Shown one piece after another: positions 9,001 to 17,479 of a stretch of 42,249 nt of DNA. This DNA is from Streptosporangium nondiastaticum (GTDB lineage: Bacteria > Actinomycetota > Actinomycetes > Streptomycetales > Streptomycetaceae), in NCBI RefSeq assembly GCF_003011965.1, contig NZ_PXWG01000051.1, forward strand, positions 1-42,249, written 5' to 3'. Position 1 is the first letter of the stretch, and each line of letters opens with the position of its first letter. Under the pieces are notes generated by a model. It did not search any database and was not told the DNA's origin. It worked only from the letters and a program-made list of their open reading frames with translations. A program made the position numbers and the translations under genes.

Positions 9001-9688
9001 GGGACTCCAGCAGGGCCCGGATGTCGCCGCCGGGCGGCGCGGCCAGGATGTCCCAGGTCCGGTCGGAGTACCAGCCGACGACGAGGTAGCTGAGCAGGGC
9101 GGGACCGTCGAGGTCGGCGAGCGGGTCGTGGAGGGAGAAGACGTCCTCGTGGTAGGGCTGGTACGTCGCGAAGGTCGGCAGTCCCGGGCCCGCCGCGGTG
9201 AGGAAGGGGGCACGGGCGGACCGTTGTTCGGGCAAGGGGCCGTCGGCGAGGTCGTGGGAGCGGCCGATCCAGGCGGGCGTCAGCTTCGTGGCCCACGGGT
9301 CGAGGAACGGGGTCGTGGCGTCCTCGTCGCTGAGGTAGTCGCTCTCGACGACCCAGCCGGCGACGGCGGGAGCCGCCCCGGGCTGCCCGGCGGGGCGGCT
9401 GTAGCGGACGACGAGCCAGCGGTTGGGAACGTAGGGGAACGTCACCCGGCCGGCCGGGCCATCCTGCCGGCCGCGCCGCAGCGCGTCGGGCAGCAGCCAC
9501 TGGAGGTGGATCCCCTGGCCCGGCTTGGCGGAGGCGCTCTGGAACGGGTCGGGCTCGGGCGGCCGCCGGTCCTCCAGCCGCTCGAAGTCGGCGTACCAGC
9601 GGCGCCAGGTCTCGTTGTCGCGCACGCGCTTGTTGACCAGGAGCGCGTCCACCTGGACGGGAACGATCAGGGGTGACGGGGAGGTCAT
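6050..9688 (-). CDS. Very large (1,212-residue) conserved-looking protein of unknown function
   Basis: I do not recognise a named domain. The N-terminus contains QGIHLQWLLPDALRRG (about residues 50-65) and PNRWLVVRY (about 82-90), followed by a long charged, tryptophan-rich body and a C-terminus of short beta-like segments. No signal peptide, membrane helix, nucleotide-binding loop or protease motif is visible. The start is ATG 9688, preceded by AAGGA. The open frame continues far upstream, but that part is an out-of-frame shadow of the neighbouring gene. It begins 11 bases after the preceding gene and ends in a 4-base ATGA overlap with the next, so tight co-expression is expected. The size and lack of enzyme motifs suggest a scaffold or structural component. 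Confidence 0.8.
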   Translation of the reverse strand: MTSPSPLIVPVQVDALLVNKRVRDNETWRRWYADFERLEDRRPPEPDPFQSASAKPGQGIHLQWLLPDALRRGRQDGPAGRVTFPYVPNRWLVVRYSRPAGQPGAAPAVAGWVVESDYLSDEDATTPFLDPWATKLTPAWIGRSHDLADGPLPEQRSARAPFLTAAGPGLPTFATYQPYHEDVFSLHDPLADLDGPALLSYLVVGWYSDRTWDILAAPPGGDIRALLESLRWATTDSAFRPARSLYAGSALGLSWDADGDRPKSDKPEGTAGIDVAVGHIATDAETALHPAALNDPEAALLWEAFSYDLFEVLDEDGDTALDQALRRTWFGADQGGYTWRIVDRPQPDGSRAPDLTPRQTADEQAWLDELNATQAEHDAASRALAHDQRRLYGLWWLRGRPTRPDGWDRACDAQFDVTDQDSAAGKVRAGLDALFGDGGLRSRIPWGDTAKELADDVAAYAEDKGLAPGRELQRVAEPAFHSTPDPSVIVRGAKLDRPLTDEADLACRTAAETVTAVRVGGDMAQPPAEPPAPDLTGLPETAAVAALLGEFFLLDLAAVSPGDDPEKTALNEALAHADTHVTGTLARFTRQWRQPWSPLHLIWKLNCYPTPYRTGDQDNWRFDGTRYRWRGDNAQDPGTLTGRALLNPLPGFNTRARLAQHTAGHPHGPVEKLRELRAKAGDWDLLSQRIDGVNDWLAQHTVSTNIVPTDHLAALVDNSSSRVSLSEIPDPGPASGTGREFRPVRAAQLAFEQLHVVDRFGRSLAVISPDNVLQFPLQRADSVTPEITVIPENPYRFAELPPRLLQPTRLRFDFVSTRDDHHRVDVDAGPGEARGETPVCGWLVANHLSRSLLVHAPDGTALGEIRTVLNTTHQQVADWDPLPGSPYPDPRPDTPSGQAFAADLPHLHGFVTELLTAGPDAFAELLTAVDHSMSATASAEEDDSLAALVGRPVALLRARLKFELDGPPMTASSWDDVVAPPAPEFTDYPWNVRLGAADLLSDGLVGFFLGTDYTRLHTVAEPPAGTRGPGYAVPIDGHEIAVPARPPVPPGRAADETAAWVTLLADPWAAVHAVTDILPVGRLLLPPTWVRGPLGRMKLAFRMGPLLAGSRVTADEQGATPAEHLVMPGPSGRRGTWQWAQPTAAPAGWTSYPLTTPDAALALTDTTAAARHGFLQLSGALGDPDDPDGPGDTAQRSPVQGPAAPQSPRSAS

Positions 9689-9699
9689 GCTGCTGGTCC

Positions 9700-11916
9700 T
9701 TAACTCTGGCCGGCGGGGTCCGGGGTGAAGGCGATGCGTTGCGGGGCGTTGACGAGCTCGACGGCGAGCGCGCCGGGGCCGAGGGGCGCGTCCGGGTCGA
9801 GCTGTCCGGCGGCCCGGAGTGCGGCGGTCATGGCCGGGACCAGCGCGTCGGTGCCGGTGCCGACGTCGAGGATCTCGGGTGTGCCGCCCTCCCCGGCCGG
9901 GCGCAGGAAGCGGCTCATGCCGGCCTCGCCCTCGGGCGGGAACGCCTGGCGCAGCGAGTCCCCGACGGGGTCGGTGAGGCGGCGCAGGCCGATGCGGTCG
10001 CCCTCGTCGATGCCGAAGTGGATGCCTTCGTGCGGCTCGCGGAAGACCACTTGGTCGGGTACCCCGTCGACGAGGCACAGCAGGAGGTCGGGGCCGATGA
10101 TCACGCGGTGGACGATGTCCAGGAGCTGCGGGTCGGTGCCTGCGGGGCCCGTGCGCTGCGGCTCGATGACGACGTCGGGCCAGCCCTTGACCAGGGCGGA
10201 GCGCATCAGGAGGCCCGACAGCCGGCGCGGCGGGTCCAGCGTCTCGCGTGCGATGTCGTTGACGGCCGCGTCGAGGGAGGTGCCGATGCCGGTGCTGAGC
10301 ACGCCGTCGCGCAGGGCCGCGCACCACTGGGCGTCGACGTGGAAGAAGCGCAGGCTCTCGGGCGGCAGCATGCGGGCGTCGGGCACGAGGTGGCCGAACG
10401 GCGTCGCTGCCAGGAGCGCCACTTGGTCGAGTGCGCCCGCCAGCGGGGCCAGCGGCGCGGCGAGGGCGGTGCGCAGCAGTGCGCGTGTCGCGCCGGTGCG
10501 CAGGTGGTCGTGCAGGGCCGCGGCGGTACGGGGGCGTGGTACTCCGGTGGCGGCCCGGCGTGGTGCGGGGGTGGCGGCCGTGCTGCCTGTTGCGGTCGGG
10601 GTGGTGGCGGCGGTGTGCAGGCGGGCGCTGAGGCCGTCCTCGATCAGTTCGTGGAAACGGTCGCGGGCCGGGTGGGGGCCCGTGCGGCCCCTCGTGAGCG
10701 CCCGGTGGGCGAGGCGGCGCGAGCGGGCGCGGAAGGCGGAGACGGTGGCGGCCAGGGTGGCGTCGGACAGGGCGAGGGCCCGGCCGAGGGTGAAGGCGGA
10801 CGCGTAGCTGACGTCGAAGACCCCGGTGTCGGTGAGGTAGATGAGCGCCTCGTCGGCGTGCTGGTAGTGGCCGCTGCCGGGGACGGGCACGGTTTGGGCG
10901 ATGCCTGGGGTGAAGGGTCCCCGGTACCAGGCGAAGGAGTGTTCCCCCGAGGGCAGGGCGTGGTCGACCGGGACGTAACCGAGGTCCAGGCGTTCGGTGG
11001 CGGGGTTCGCGGCTGCGGTTGCCGTCGCCTGGGGGCGCAGGCGCAGTCCGAGGCCCGCCGGGTCGTCGGCCATGTGCCGGATCAGCGTGGCGAAGTGGGC
11101 GTTGGCGTCGGGGGCGGCCTCGAAGGACCAGGCGCGCAGGGACACCATGCGGACCACGGACGGGCCGGGCCGGGTGCCGTCGAGGTGGGCGGCGAAGCCC
11201 TCCAGGGAGACGAGGTGGGCGGCGTAGCGTCCGGCGGTGCGGGGGAAGCGGTTGCCGACGACGACGGCGTAGTCGCCGGCTTCCAGTTCCTCCCCGCCGC
11301 GGCGGACGCGGGCGGCGTGCCGGTCGGTGACCTTGCGGACGTGACAGAGGTGGGTGAGGTCGGTGCGGCGGGGGACGAGGGCGGCGAAGATGTCGGCGGG
11401 CACGTCGATGGTGGCGCAGGAGCTGTCGTGGAGCTCGGGCGGGACCTCGGCGTCGAGGGTGATGTCGGGGGCGAGGACGTCGCCGGTGGTGGTGAGGAGC
11501 TCGCGGACGGTGCGGGTGCGGACGTGTCCTTGGGCCTTGGGGTCGTCGGGGAGTTCTTCTTCGGCGAAGAGGAGCAGGGCCAGCCAGGGCAGGCCGGGTT
11601 CCGCCGGGTCGAGGGCGCGTTCCCAGGGGAGGATCAGCCGACTGAGGGTGATGTGCGGCAGGACGTACTCGAAGGCGCCGCTCGCCGCGGGGGCGGGGTG
11701 GAGGGCGTGGACGAAGGAGTCGTCGAGGGTGAACTGCGGCGAGCGGATCTCGAACTGCTGCCGGGCGGCGGGCAGGTTGTCCGAGCCCACCTTGTCGCCG
11801 GAGACGGTGTGATCGAGCGTGATGGTGTAGAGGCCGCCGGGTGCGGCCGGGATGTGGTTGTCGTGGAAGTGGACGCTGAACCGGGGGGTGTCCCCGGCAG
11901 CGGCGGGCTGCGTCAT
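9700..11916 (-). CDS. Large (738-residue) protein of unknown function
   Basis: I cannot place this protein in a named family. Its N-terminus resembles a beta domain (FSVHFHDNHIPAAPGGLYTI); a T/A/P-rich linker lies near residue 440; and a C-terminal module contains LPPESLRFFHVD (about 518) and MRSALVKGWPDVVI (about 575). The linker splits it into two likely globular halves. There is no signal peptide or membrane segment. ATG 11916 follows GAGGGAAG. It is second in the operon, 20 bases after the DUF6603-type gene and 11 bases before the 1,212-residue gene. It probably works with those large partners. Confidence 0.8.
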   Translation of the reverse strand: MTQPAAAGDTPRFSVHFHDNHIPAAPGGLYTITLDHTVSGDKVGSDNLPAARQQFEIRSPQFTLDDSFVHALHPAPAASGAFEYVLPHITLSRLILPWERALDPAEPGLPWLALLLFAEEELPDDPKAQGHVRTRTVRELLTTTGDVLAPDITLDAEVPPELHDSSCATIDVPADIFAALVPRRTDLTHLCHVRKVTDRHAARVRRGGEELEAGDYAVVVGNRFPRTAGRYAAHLVSLEGFAAHLDGTRPGPSVVRMVSLRAWSFEAAPDANAHFATLIRHMADDPAGLGLRLRPQATATAAANPATERLDLGYVPVDHALPSGEHSFAWYRGPFTPGIAQTVPVPGSGHYQHADEALIYLTDTGVFDVSYASAFTLGRALALSDATLAATVSAFRARSRRLAHRALTRGRTGPHPARDRFHELIEDGLSARLHTAATTPTATGSTAATPAPRRAATGVPRPRTAAALHDHLRTGATRALLRTALAAPLAPLAGALDQVALLAATPFGHLVPDARMLPPESLRFFHVDAQWCAALRDGVLSTGIGTSLDAAVNDIARETLDPPRRLSGLLMRSALVKGWPDVVIEPQRTGPAGTDPQLLDIVHRVIIGPDLLLCLVDGVPDQVVFREPHEGIHFGIDEGDRIGLRRLTDPVGDSLRQAFPPEGEAGMSRFLRPAGEGGTPEILDVGTGTDALVPAMTAALRAAGQLDPDAPLGPGALAVELVNAPQRIAFTPDPAGQS

Positions 11917-11936
11917 GGTGGCTTCCCTCGCGCGGT

Positions 11937-14900
11937 TCAGATCGTCAGGGGTTCGGCGGTGAAGGCGCCCGCGGCGGCGAGCTCGGCGAAGCCGTCCAGG
12001 CTGTCGTGCGAGGGCGGGGCCACGCCGAGGCCGGCGAGCTCGGCGTAGAGGGCGTCCCGGGCGGGCGCGGCCGGACCGGCGATGCCGGTGGCGATCGCGC
12101 CGATGCTGGTGGGGTCCTGGCCCTCCTGCCAGGCCCGGGGCTCAGGGCCCGTGGGCGGGTCGGCCGGGGTGATCGGCAGGGCGTGGCTGGGATCGAGGTC
12201 TTCGAAGCCGAGCGAGACGTCGGTCATCTCGCCGGGGGTCGGACCGTCCTCGGGGCCGGGCACGGTGACGCTGAGACCGATGATCCGGTCCGGCAGCAGG
12301 GCGGACGACCCGGTGTCCGCGACGGTGGGTTCGCCCGTGCCCCACAGGGCCTGCGGCACGTTGGTGGTGACCGGCTCGATCGTCCAGCGGCGCTGGACGG
12401 GGTCGAAGCCCGGGTCGTCCCCCAGCTCTACGGTCAGCATATGCTCGGAGGCCAGCCCCGTCGCGTCCATGGGCCGGATGTCGAGGGCCGGCCCGTCGAA
12501 CTCCTTCGTCGTGACGGTGGCCTTGGAGGCGGGCACCGGTGTGGCGGTGGAGAAGGAGAAGCCGTCGGCGGAGACGACCCAGCGGTCGTCGCCGTTCGCC
12601 CGGCGGCGGGACTTGACGGCCTCCTCCTCGGGCAGGATGCCGGTGATCGGGGTGATGCGCAGCATCTCGTCGCGAGCGGGGAGCTGTTCCTGGAACTCGG
12701 TCCAGCTCACGTCCTTGATACGAGTGTCCGGGTCCGCCCCGAAGGACACGTCGAAGCTGATGCACCACAGGTGGACGGTGGCGATGCCGCCGACGGGCGG
12801 GCCCCACAGGTCGAGGTCGACGCCCACCTCGCCGCGGACGGTGAAGAGCCACAGGTCGACGGCGAAGCCGATGCGGACGCCGATGCCGAACCGGAAGTAG
12901 AAGGGCTTCCACTGGATGAGGGCCTCAAGCCGGGCGGTGAGCCAGGCTTCGACGATGCCGGCGTGGAAGGACACCTCCAGCCTGCCGCCGACCATGAAGG
13001 CCGAGGGGGTGAGGGCGGTGTACGCCTCGCCGCGGACCGTGACGCAATTGGAGATGCCCCAGGTGTAACCGAGGCGCGGCACGTCCGGGTAGTGGTCGGG
13101 CCGGTCGTAGCCGGGTGCGTAGCCGCCGAGGCAGAAGACGAAGTCGCCTTCGTGGGGACCGCCGAACCAGGTCCGGTACGCGAGGCCGCCCGTCAGCCGG
13201 CACTCGGGGTCCAGGACGTAGGACTCCGGGGTGAGCTCCGCCGCGAGGGCGAGCATGTGGTCGCGGGAGGTGTACAGGGCCTGCATGGCGAGCTGGATCC
13301 GGGCGATGGCTGCGCCGGAGTCGCGGCGTACGGGGAAGGAGGCGGTGGCCAGGCCGAGGACGGCGACGGTGAAGTCGTCCCCGAACTCGACCAGGGCGAG
13401 GACCTTGCCGTCGACGAGGCGGAAGACGGTGAAGTCGATGCCGAGCGCGAACCAGATCTGCCCCTGCGCGGGACTCAGCCACGGCAGGCGGTCGCCGGAG
13501 CCGTCGAGGAGGTCGTCCAGGACCTCCAGCGGGGGCCGTTCCGTGCCGGCGCCCAGCTCGGCGACGAAGGGGAAGGCGGGCGTCTCGGCCGGGGCCGGCA
13601 CCCGGACCGAGCTGTTGTAGCCGAAGCCGGCGGCGATGCCGCGCACTTGGAACGGAGGCGGTCCCAGGCCGTTGCGGCCCGCCAGGACCCCGTAGAGGAA
13701 GAGCGACGGGTAGCCGCCTTCGGCACGGGCGTAGGCGCCGAGGACCTTGACGCTCACCACTTTGGCCTCGATGACGGCCATGCCGGCGAACAGCATGTCG
13801 TAGGGCGACTGGGCTTCCTTGACGAGGAACGCGCCGCCGATCCGGACGGGGGGCCGGTCGTAGGAGAGGCCGAGCCCTTCGAGGGTGGCCCGGAAGTCCC
13901 AGGCGCCGTCGGCGAGCCTGATCGCGAATCCCAGCTTGGACGCGCTGAGTTCGATGCCGCCCGCGTCGACGGTGGCGTCGATGGTGACCCGGGCCGTGCC
14001 GTCGCTGTAGGACAGCGCGATCTCGGAGAGGCGGAGGGGCCCGAAGGCGGCGTCCAGGGGGATGCTCGCCTGCGCGGGGACGTCGTCCTCGTCCGCCTTG
14101 GCGGTGAGCTCCGCGCGCGGGGGCGGGGTGGGGGCGGGCCCGGGCTTGCGCCGCAGCGGGTACACCAGGCCGTAGTTCTTCTCCGAGAAGGCGGTGGCGG
14201 CGGTGACGGCCAGCGACGCCCCGGCGGTCAGGGTACGGGTGGGCAGGCCGAGCTGGACGCCCGCGCTGCTCATCAGGTCGTTGAGGGCCTTGACCTTGCG
14301 GACCTTCATCGCCGCGGAGAGGTGGAAGGCCTGGAGTCCGGCGAAGACGAGGTCGTCGTCGATCGGGGCGTACTCGCCGACGGACGGCAGGTCGGCCAGG
14401 CCCGCCTCGTACTTGCCCTGTAAGAGGACCATGCGTAACCGGGGGCCGGGCGAGCCCGTGCCGGCCTTCTGCGGGAGGGAGGCGAAGGCGAGTTGCACGT
14501 ACTCGGTGGCGGCCGAGAGGACGAACGCCCGCTTCTTCTTCTCGTAGGCGAACGCGACCTGCTTGAGGACCGGGACGAGGGCGGGCGGCAGGTCGGCGGG
14601 GGCGGTGCCCAGGGCGTGGGCGATGTCGTCCCAGGACAGCCCGTCGTCGGAGGACCAGTCGCCGATGAGGGCCCCGCCCTCGTAGGAGGCGGTGAACGTC
14701 ATCGTCTTGGGATCGCCCCCGGCACCGGTGAAGGCGATCACGAGGGCGGCGGAGAACCCTTGTGCCCCCGCCGAGAGTTGGAGGTGCGGGGCGAACGGGT
14801 CCTCCTCCCCCGAGTCCTCCTCGGTCGCCGGGAGCGTGAAGTCCAGCATCAGCCCGGTGACCAGCTGGAGCGCGTCGACGGTGAACGAGACCTCCACGGG

Positions 14901-15116
14901 GCAGGGTCCCTCGACCACGGTGAAGGACAGCGTGCCCGCGACGGTCACCTCGCCGCGGTTGGGCACCGCCGCGTTCACGGTGAGGTCGGCCGATGACAGC
15001 CATGTCTCGAAGAGCGGGCCGACGCCGGGGATGTCCCCGATGAGGTCCTGCGACAGGACGAAGTCCCGGCCTTCGTCGGGGAAGAGGTCGAGCAGGTCTT
15101 TGAGCGAGAGCGCCAT
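11937..15116 (-). CDS. DUF6603-type protein, first gene of the six-gene operon
   Basis: A 1,059-residue protein. Roughly residues 430-790 match my recollection of DUF6603: FCLGGYAPGY, PDVPRLGYTWG, ALTPSAFMVGG, IQWKPFYFRFGIGV and WGPPVGGIATVHLW, all rich in aromatic beta strands. The N-terminal 400 residues are also beta-like and the C-terminus is acidic. DUF6603 has no established function. ATG 15116 is chosen because GGGGAG lies 5 bases upstream; a GTG at 15152 lacks a ribosome site. Codons 227 and 232 are TTA, rare in Streptomyces and read by the bldA tRNA, so translation may be restricted to late development. It starts the operon after a 630-bp gene-free region. Confidence 0.85.
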   Translation of the reverse strand: MALSLKDLLDLFPDEGRDFVLSQDLIGDIPGVGPLFETWLSSADLTVNAAVPNRGEVTVAGTLSFTVVEGPCPVEVSFTVDALQLVTGLMLDFTLPATEEDSGEEDPFAPHLQLSAGAQGFSAALVIAFTGAGGDPKTMTFTASYEGGALIGDWSSDDGLSWDDIAHALGTAPADLPPALVPVLKQVAFAYEKKKRAFVLSAATEYVQLAFASLPQKAGTGSPGPRLRMVLLQGKYEAGLADLPSVGEYAPIDDDLVFAGLQAFHLSAAMKVRKVKALNDLMSSAGVQLGLPTRTLTAGASLAVTAATAFSEKNYGLVYPLRRKPGPAPTPPPRAELTAKADEDDVPAQASIPLDAAFGPLRLSEIALSYSDGTARVTIDATVDAGGIELSASKLGFAIRLADGAWDFRATLEGLGLSYDRPPVRIGGAFLVKEAQSPYDMLFAGMAVIEAKVVSVKVLGAYARAEGGYPSLFLYGVLAGRNGLGPPPFQVRGIAAGFGYNSSVRVPAPAETPAFPFVAELGAGTERPPLEVLDDLLDGSGDRLPWLSPAQGQIWFALGIDFTVFRLVDGKVLALVEFGDDFTVAVLGLATASFPVRRDSGAAIARIQLAMQALYTSRDHMLALAAELTPESYVLDPECRLTGGLAYRTWFGGPHEGDFVFCLGGYAPGYDRPDHYPDVPRLGYTWGISNCVTVRGEAYTALTPSAFMVGGRLEVSFHAGIVEAWLTARLEALIQWKPFYFRFGIGVRIGFAVDLWLFTVRGEVGVDLDLWGPPVGGIATVHLWCISFDVSFGADPDTRIKDVSWTEFQEQLPARDEMLRITPITGILPEEEAVKSRRRANGDDRWVVSADGFSFSTATPVPASKATVTTKEFDGPALDIRPMDATGLASEHMLTVELGDDPGFDPVQRRWTIEPVTTNVPQALWGTGEPTVADTGSSALLPDRIIGLSVTVPGPEDGPTPGEMTDVSLGFEDLDPSHALPITPADPPTGPEPRAWQEGQDPTSIGAIATGIAGPAAPARDALYAELAGLGVAPPSHDSLDGFAELAAAGAFTAEPLTI

Positions 15117-15217
15117 GAGTTCTCCCCGGCCTTGGTGGAACGACTTCGACACCGTGCGGAATCATGGCATGCACGCAACGTCACCACGTCAGGCATAGGC
15201 CACGATTCCCTGCGGTA

Positions 15218-15247
15218 GCAGATTTTTCCAGCCATGGGAGAATCTGC
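15218..15247. promoter_or_regulatory. Inverted repeat about 100 bp upstream of the operon
   Basis: Arms GCAGATTTTTCC (15218-15229) and GGGAGAATCTGC (15236-15247) pair over 12 positions with two mismatches (G-U pairs if transcribed), around a 6-base loop. The AT-rich core stands out from the GC-rich surroundings. It lies about 100 bp before the first gene, so it could be an operator for the operon or an element in its leader. No regulator is shown to bind it. Confidence 0.4.
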
Positions 15248-15464
15248 GCATTCCCCTGCCATATGCCCTGCGCACGCACGCGATGCCCAGGGGTGGCCGC
15301 AGTCGGCGGGTGTCCCGACGGTGCCGACGGACGACGCGATAGTGCCGGGCGGGTACGAGCCACCGGCTGAGACCGACCGGCGAGCGCCGCGGGCACGCTT
15401 GGACCAGGATGAGGGCTTCGGCCTGGTCCTGGGCCTGCCTGCCGACCGACCAGCTGGCCCGGTG

Positions 15465-15495
15465 CCGGTTCCGGGCCGGTTCCGGGCCGGTTCCG
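15465..15495. repeat. 11-bp tandem repeat, about 2.8 copies
   Basis: The unit CCGGTTCCGGG occurs at 15465-15475 and 15476-15486, followed by a partial third copy. Each unit is itself nearly palindromic. It lies between the two divergent genes and may be a binding-site array or simple slippage. Confidence 0.6.
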
Positions 15496-15749
15496 CTGCC
15501 AGGGGCGCGACACGGCGAGCCGTACGGGGCTCGCCTCCCACTGACGTACTCGCTGCTTCTTCAGCTCTTCAGCACAGGGCGGCGTGCACCGCCGCAAGAC
15601 CTTCAGCGAAACGAAGGCGCAAGCCGCCGTCTGCGGGCCGTCGCAGCCCAGGTCGGCCGGCCGGAGCCCCCGGGAGGTGAAACCCGCGAGGGCTCCGTGG
15701 CGCCGCGCGTCCCCTTGTGCCCTGAGGAGGCACCTCCCAGACTCCTTTC

Positions 15750-16502
15750 ATGGCACAGCTTCGCGTGCGGGACTACGAGCACATGCTGGACCTCGTGGTC
15801 GCAGTCCTCGGGAACGCCGACCCGGAGTCGGCGTGGCCATTGATCACCAGCCATTTACGAGAAGCCTTCGACTGCACCGCGGTGACGTTCTCCGGCCTGT
15901 ACACCGCTGAGCGCGTTCTTCGGACGGAAGCCTGGGCACCGGAATCCCACGGCCCCCTTGCCTTGGAATTCACCGAACGCAATCGCACCCCGGACCAGCA
16001 CCCCATGGCACTCCACGTGGCATCGGGCGTCACAAGCCCGTTTATCCTGAGTCACGTCAGCGAGAGATGGCGGCATTCCGAGTGGTACGACTCAGCCCGC
16101 TATCACGGGGGCGGGGAGAAGCTCTGCCTGCCCACCCCCGGTGTCCCGCAGGCGTTGCGCGCCCTCATCCTGGGGCGGGACGTCGAATTCACCGAACGCG
16201 ACCTCGCTTTGGCAACCCGCATTCAGCCACTGGTCCTCACCGTCGACAGCCACGCCCGCGAGCTCCGCCGCCTCCGCAGCGCCGCGCCGCTTCCTGTTCC
16301 CGCCGGGCATGACCTGACACCACGCGAGCTGACGGTGCTGGGGCTGCTGGCGGAAGGCCTGACGGCCGAGGGCATAGCCCGTCGTCTGCTCATCTCCCCG
16401 CATACCGTCAACCGTCACCTGGAGAAGATCTACCGGAAACTCGGTACCAACAACCGGGTGTCCACCGTACTGCTGGCGAAACAGTCGGGGCTGGTGCCGT
16501 GA
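15750..16502 (+). CDS. LuxR-type transcriptional regulator with a TTA codon
   Basis: A 250-residue regulator. The C-terminal 65 residues are a LuxR/NarL helix-turn-helix: LTPRELTVLGLLAEGLTAEG, then ARRLLISPHTVNRHLEKIYR. The N-terminal 180 residues look like a small sensory (GAF/PAS-like) domain, with no phosphoacceptor or nucleotide-binding motif seen, so it may sense a ligand. Codon 36 is TTA, which in Streptomyces makes translation depend on the bldA leucine tRNA. It is divergent from the DUF6603-type operon, whose first gene also has TTA codons, so it is the best candidate activator of that operon. The link is inferred from position and codon use. Confidence 0.85.
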   Translation: MAQLRVRDYEHMLDLVVAVLGNADPESAWPLITSHLREAFDCTAVTFSGLYTAERVLRTEAWAPESHGPLALEFTERNRTPDQHPMALHVASGVTSPFILSHVSERWRHSEWYDSARYHGGGEKLCLPTPGVPQALRALILGRDVEFTERDLALATRIQPLVLTVDSHARELRRLRSAAPLPVPAGHDLTPRELTVLGLLAEGLTAEGIARRLLISPHTVNRHLEKIYRKLGTNNRVSTVLLAKQSGLVP

Positions 16503-16623
16503 GGGCGAGGTGATGCGCGGCACCGGCCGGGGAGAGGGAACAGCAACCGGCCCGACGGCGGTCACTGCCGATTTGCGCGCCGTCATCTCAGGCGACTCGC
16601 CGGATCACGGCCTGAGGCACGAA

Positions 16624-16659
16624 TGTCCTGCAGGCGGCTTCTGTCCTACAGGCGGCTTC
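16624..16659. repeat. Two tandem 18-bp repeats
   Basis: TGTCCTGCAGGCGGCTTC (16624-16641) is followed directly by a copy with one change (16642-16659). They lie between the LuxR gene and the NmrA-like gene, about 90 bp before the latter. They could be paired binding sites or replication slippage. Confidence 0.6.
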
Positions 16660-16750
16660 CCGTACGGCCGGTTCTGGCCTCATATCAAACGCCTGGGCAT
16701 AGTGACCATGTGCCAAGTTTCAGATATGTCTCCCGGCGAAAGGGCATGTG

Positions 16751-17479
16751 ATGAAGTTCGCGGTCATCGGCGGCACCGGACTGATCGGATCGCAGGTCGT
16801 GAAGGATCTGAACGCCGCCGGGCATGAGGCGGTACCGCACTCGCAGTCCACCGGAGTCGACGTCATCAGCGGCCAGGGACTGAACGAGGCGGTGGCGGGG
16901 GCCGACGTCCTCGTCAATCTGACGAACTCCCCGACCTTCGACGAAGCCTCCCTGACCTTCTTCCAGACCTCGATGGACAATCTTCTGGCCGCGGGCCGGA
17001 AGGGTGGAATCCGGCACTTCGTCATTCTCTCGATCGTCGGCGTGGACCAGGTGCCGGAGCTGGACTACTACCGGGCCAAGGCGCTCCAGGAGGACATCCT
17101 CACGGCTGGACCGGTCCCGTACTCGATCGTCCGTGCGACGCAGTTCATGGAGTTCATGGACGCCGTCCTGTCCTGGACGGCCGACGGCGACACCGTCCGG
17201 CTGCCCGCGACGCCGATCCAGCCGATCGCCTCCGAAGACGTCGCCAAAGCAGTGGCAGAGGTCGCCGCGGGCGCCCCGCTGAACGGCATTCACAACGTCG
17301 CCGGCCCCGAAGTCTTCCCCTTGGACGAGCTGGGCAGGATCACCCTGTCCCACAAGGGCGACAACCGCACCGTCGTCACCGACCCAGCCGCCGGCATGTT
17401 CGCCGCCGTCAAGGGAGACGTCCTCACCGATATGGACGCTCACCTCGCCCCCACTCACTACACCGACTGGCTCTCCTGA
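16751..17479 (+). CDS. NmrA-like NAD(P)-binding protein (SDR superfamily)
   Basis: A 242-residue protein with an N-terminal dinucleotide-binding loop, G7-x-x-G10-x-x-G13 within MKFAVIGGTGLIG, and a Rossmann pattern. It resembles NmrA/atypical short-chain dehydrogenases, which act as oxidoreductases or redox-sensing NAD(P)-binders. YYRAKALQEDIL supplies a Y..xK arrangement like the SDR catalytic pair. ATG 16751 is preferred to the GTG one codon earlier, given the GAAAGGG site. It stands alone between the LuxR gene and a pseudogene. The substrate cannot be predicted. Confidence 0.85.
   Translation: MKFAVIGGTGLIGSQVVKDLNAAGHEAVPHSQSTGVDVISGQGLNEAVAGADVLVNLTNSPTFDEASLTFFQTSMDNLLAAGRKGGIRHFVILSIVGVDQVPELDYYRAKALQEDILTAGPVPYSIVRATQFMEFMDAVLSWTADGDTVRLPATPIQPIASEDVAKAVAEVAAGAPLNGIHNVAGPEVFPLDELGRITLSHKGDNRTVVTDPAAGMFAAVKGDVLTDMDAHLAPTHYTDWLS

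Larger units (their letters stand above)
15117..15749. other. Gene-free control region between operon and LuxR gene
   Basis: This 633-bp stretch separates the start of the leftward operon from the rightward LuxR-type gene. Open frames here are short and show no family resemblance. It holds a hairpin at 15218-15247 and an 11-bp tandem repeat at 15465-15495. Promoters in both directions are expected, but I could not fix -10 and -35 boxes with confidence. Confidence 0.6.

Noticed and set aside
9673..14423. Two very long rightward frames (791 and 805 codons) opposite the operon
   Set aside because: Composition is V/G/D/R-rich with no domain pattern, as expected opposite strongly biased high-GC genes.
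15465..16659. CRISPR-like repeats
   Set aside because: The repeats are short, directly adjacent and lack spacers; no cas genes are nearby.
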